From: Lactifluus volemus
Lineage: Eukaryota; Basidiomycota; Agaricomycetes; Russulales; Russulaceae
Assembly (NCBI GenBank): GCA_022376515.1
Contig: WTXI01000351.1
Coordinates: 1-35,670 of the forward strand
Direction of reading: 5' to 3'
DNA length: 35,670 nt
Shown here in pieces: positions 33,438 to 35,670 of the stretch (position 1 is the stretch's first letter; every line of letters starts with the position of its first letter). Both the position numbers and the translations under genes were made by a program. The notes below the pieces were generated by a model that was not told the DNA's origin, searched no databases, and worked only from the letters and a program-made list of their open reading frames with translations.

Positions 33438-34468
33438 ATGCTTATCACCCTCTTCCTAACTATCCCTTTTTTTTCTCATAACCTCTTTGCATTCTCCCTC
33501 AGTAACCCCGACACCCAGTTCGTCCTTTCGGGAGACAACAGCCCCGCTACCCCCCCTACGACTTCCAACATGTAGACATCTCCGAGGGCTGGGCTGATCC
33601 ACGCATCAATGGTGGTCGCCTTCTTGACGTTAGCGCATCTCCCTCAGCGTACTCGCAAGCCGGCGCTGATGTAGTCCCTCTCCATTCTGCAGTTTACGAT
33701 TCCTCTCCTCGGCGAACCGCTCAACGTGATCCTCTCAGGACGGTCTGATCCTCTAGTCCTCACCGAAGAAGGCTTCCACCAATACACAAAGTAAAACCGC
33801 TTCTTCCTCATCTCCCCTCCCCCTTCTCTCTTATATTTATTATTATCTGTCGCCTTTCGGCCTGTGGCAGCTCGATTGGCTACTCGAACGAGTGCTTGGG
33901 GCTGCACTTCGGCAATATACACGAGGCGAATCTAGGCGACGGAAATGGCCGGATGCCGGAGCTTTACCTCGCCAGGCAGGCCTACTTCCCCGTCTGGGGG
34001 ACGTGCTGGGAGAGCGTTGCAGGTGGCCACCACTTTCGCGCCTGGCGACAGAACGGCACGCACGCTTCAAGTGGCGCATGGTTTATTGGGTATGTATACC
34101 CCCTTCAGGACTGCTCTCTGACGATTGGTGACATTACATATAAAGGGCATCGAAAGAGGAACATTCTCAGAAGCGGCACAAGATTGTCAAGGATGGATAC
34201 AATCTCGGCCGGGACTGGTTTGTCGAGCGCGCACTGGCGGGTAGCCATTGGAACGGACGTAACATTTGGTGGCGCGCTGAGGTCGAGTGGCGCACTGGGC
34301 TTCTCGAGCCCGGAAGCAAGGGTACGTGGCTTTCAGTTTTGCGCGCTACCACACAGTTTTTTTTTTTTCTTGTAAAAACTGACTTGGCACCGCCGCATTG
34401 AACTAGGTGTTAATCACAACATCGCACAGGATGGGCGTGTTGCCATCCTTACCGTCTTTCGTGTTTAG
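33438..34468 (+). CDS. Conserved secreted fungal protein, unknown function, with a frame break
   Basis: Five exons: 33438-33628, 33693-33790, 33871-34089, 34146-34321, 34407-34468, the last four joined in frame. A signal peptide (MLITLFLTIPFF...) precedes NPDTQFVLSG. The body has HVDISEGWADPRINGGR, GEPLNVILSG, GFHQYTNSIGYS, ECLGLHFGNIHEANLGDG, YFPVWGTCWESVAGGHHFRA, NGTHASSGAWFIGASKE and GYNLGRDWFVERA, ending NHNIAQDGRVAILTVFRV. I recognise this as a family frequent in agaricomycete secretomes but know no function or accepted name. Exon 1 is out of frame with itself. The frame of the signal peptide ends at a TAG at 33572-33574, while the conserved body is in another frame. The shift lies between about 33522 and 33556, next to a C7 run at 33550-33556. 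Either one base is missing there or a 20-nt GT-AG segment (33520-33539) is removed. A working gene or a fresh pseudogene are both possible. Confidence 0.75.
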
Positions 34469-34919
34469 CCGTCTTCCTGTTTGTCCCTTCAGATTGATGG
34501 CGAAAGCCAGCTCGTCATGACCCTTCACCTTCACGATAGCATCGTTGTGTTCAAGACAATCTGTAACACAAGTCAATCTTTTAAATTCCCCCATCACGCC
34601 TAGTTGCCAAGGTCAAATGATGTAAGGATCTTGCAGACTCGAGACATTTGGAGAGTCACTTTCTAGATTGTTCGTTTTTCTTGTACATTTAGAAGATTTT
34701 TTTTATCCTTGCACATTATAACTTATATATGAACAATGGTGATGGAACCATATCCTTTTCAGTTTGAGACACGAGACGAGTGCAGGACTCAGGTGGGTCG
34801 AAAGAATAAATTAAGCTCACAAGGGAATCTACAATGTTCGGCGTGAGGCACTTCTATCATGCCTCCAAGCCTTGCGTATAAAACCGACGTAATAAACTGT
34901 AAATGTCAAGTATACATAT
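34469..34919. other. Convergent intergenic region
   Basis: This 451-bp gap lies between two genes that point towards each other, so it should hold both 3' UTRs. It is A/T-rich around 34680-34740 (ATATAA-like and T-run sequence), consistent with polyadenylation regions. No other feature is visible. Confidence 0.5.
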
Positions 34920-35670
34920 CTACGCCTTGCATGTTATCTCTGCCCCCACCATCGCGATGGCGGCGCCCAGCGCCCAACCGAGCTCAGTCCCGTCGATGCG
35001 TTTCCCGATCTGCACGTTACGCTCGTCACCAAACTCGTACCCGAGCCGCAGCAAGGTGTACATGAACGTGAGGTCGAGGCAATACTCGGGCCGATCCTTG
35101 AGTTCCTCCAGTGCCTGCGGGTTGCCCGCCTTCCCCCAGCGCTCGTCCCATGATGGTTGTCCGAGGCAGACGTCCGTCGCGAGCGCGGCGAGAGATGCGA
35201 TGGTCGGAGGAGGGTGATCTGGATCATCATCGGACGATGAGAGCAAGGGGTAGATGCGGTCGTAAAAGTATGAGAGCAATAGGATCTTGCCGTTCGGGAA
35301 GGTTTCCGTCAGTGATGGCTGGTAGATGCCATCAAAGAGCAAGGTTTAACTTCGCAGATGCTGTTTCGAAGAGCGTGGAGTTTAGCAGGGACACAATCAT
35401 AACTCACGGAGGGAGGGGAACTCACGCGTCCTTCGCCATCACGAGCTGCATAACCCGGCTGCAAGCCTCAAAGCTACCGATATCTGCGCCGACCATGGTG
35501 ACGTTCTTGGTCGTGGCACTGCCTTCCACCTCGACTTCTACCACCCTCCTCGTCCCCCGGGCCAAGCAAGGATTCCCAATCTCGTCACCGGCGGGCGTAG
35601 TCCGACAGAAGCCATAAAGTCGACCAACCGATGCACGCTCTTCCTCGCGCGCATGAGCCCGTAGCCCAAA
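34920..35670 (-). CDS. GDA1: GDA1/CD39 nucleoside phosphatase, 3' part (cut by window edge, frame breaks)
   Basis: Seen: an exon from the window edge to 35426, an intron at 35361-35425 (GTGAGT...ACAG, 65 bp) and a last exon 34920-35360 ending at the TAG 34922-34920. Conserved blocks are LGYGLMRARKSVHRLVDF, NPCLARGT, SFEACSRVMQLV, CEVKPCS, FDGIYQPSLTETFPNGK, LLLSYFYDRI and GTELGWALGAAI, which match the C-terminal half of the GDA1/CD39 family. The short tail without a second membrane helix fits the Golgi guanosine diphosphatase GDA1, which hydrolyses GDP to GMP to drive nucleotide-sugar antiport for glycosylation, better than the apyrase YND1. Two frame breaks occur: one between about 35595 and 35612, and one at an A3 (T3 on the coding strand) run at 35334-35336, where CS and FDG lie in different frames. 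Sequencing indels or a decaying allele would both explain this. Confidence 0.83.

Overview
The window comes from a filamentous basidiomycete, most likely an agaricomycete. All genes are eukaryotic, most are split by short GT-AG introns (about 47-99 bp), and the protein set fits: an F-box protein of the agaricomycete type, dynactin p62, EBP2, GDA1, a CipC-like stress protein and secreted and membrane-anchored A1 peptidases. A Cantharellales (Rhizoctonia/Ceratobasidium) origin is possible, but the sequence alone cannot fix the genus. Eleven genes can be modelled, nearly all with exon junctions that keep the reading frame. || Layout. 1-237 (-): 5' part of a CipC/DUF3759-like gene cut by the window edge. 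238-2416: no gene seen. 2417-6288: two divergent, paralogous, membrane-anchored aspartic peptidases sharing a 111-bp intergenic region. 6289-8471: no gene seen. 8472-9777 (+): a C2H2 zinc-finger protein. 10.2-25.9 kb: a repeat-rich island with three same-orientation copies (A 10233-12541, B 16004-19003, C 22927-25947) of an unassigned element of about 3 kb, plus an F-box gene (20571-22467, +) whose 3' end is a duplicate of the zinc-finger exon. 26235-33272 (-): arrestin-like protein, two-TM protein with a PPxY motif, dynactin p62 and EBP2, all on one strand. 33438-34468 (+): a conserved secreted protein. 34920-35670 (-): the 3' part of GDA1. || How it fits together. The two ends of the window are ordinary, gene-dense, conserved chromosome. 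The middle is duplication-driven. A segment holding the zinc-finger exon, its 3' flank and the element exists twice (about 9416-12541 and 22112-25300). In the second copy the zinc-finger exon continues the F-box reading frame without a break, giving a 614-residue F-box/C2H2 chimera. This chimera, the GC-AG introns at the same catalytic-site position in both peptidases, and the single-base frame breaks near the right edge are the points most worth following up.
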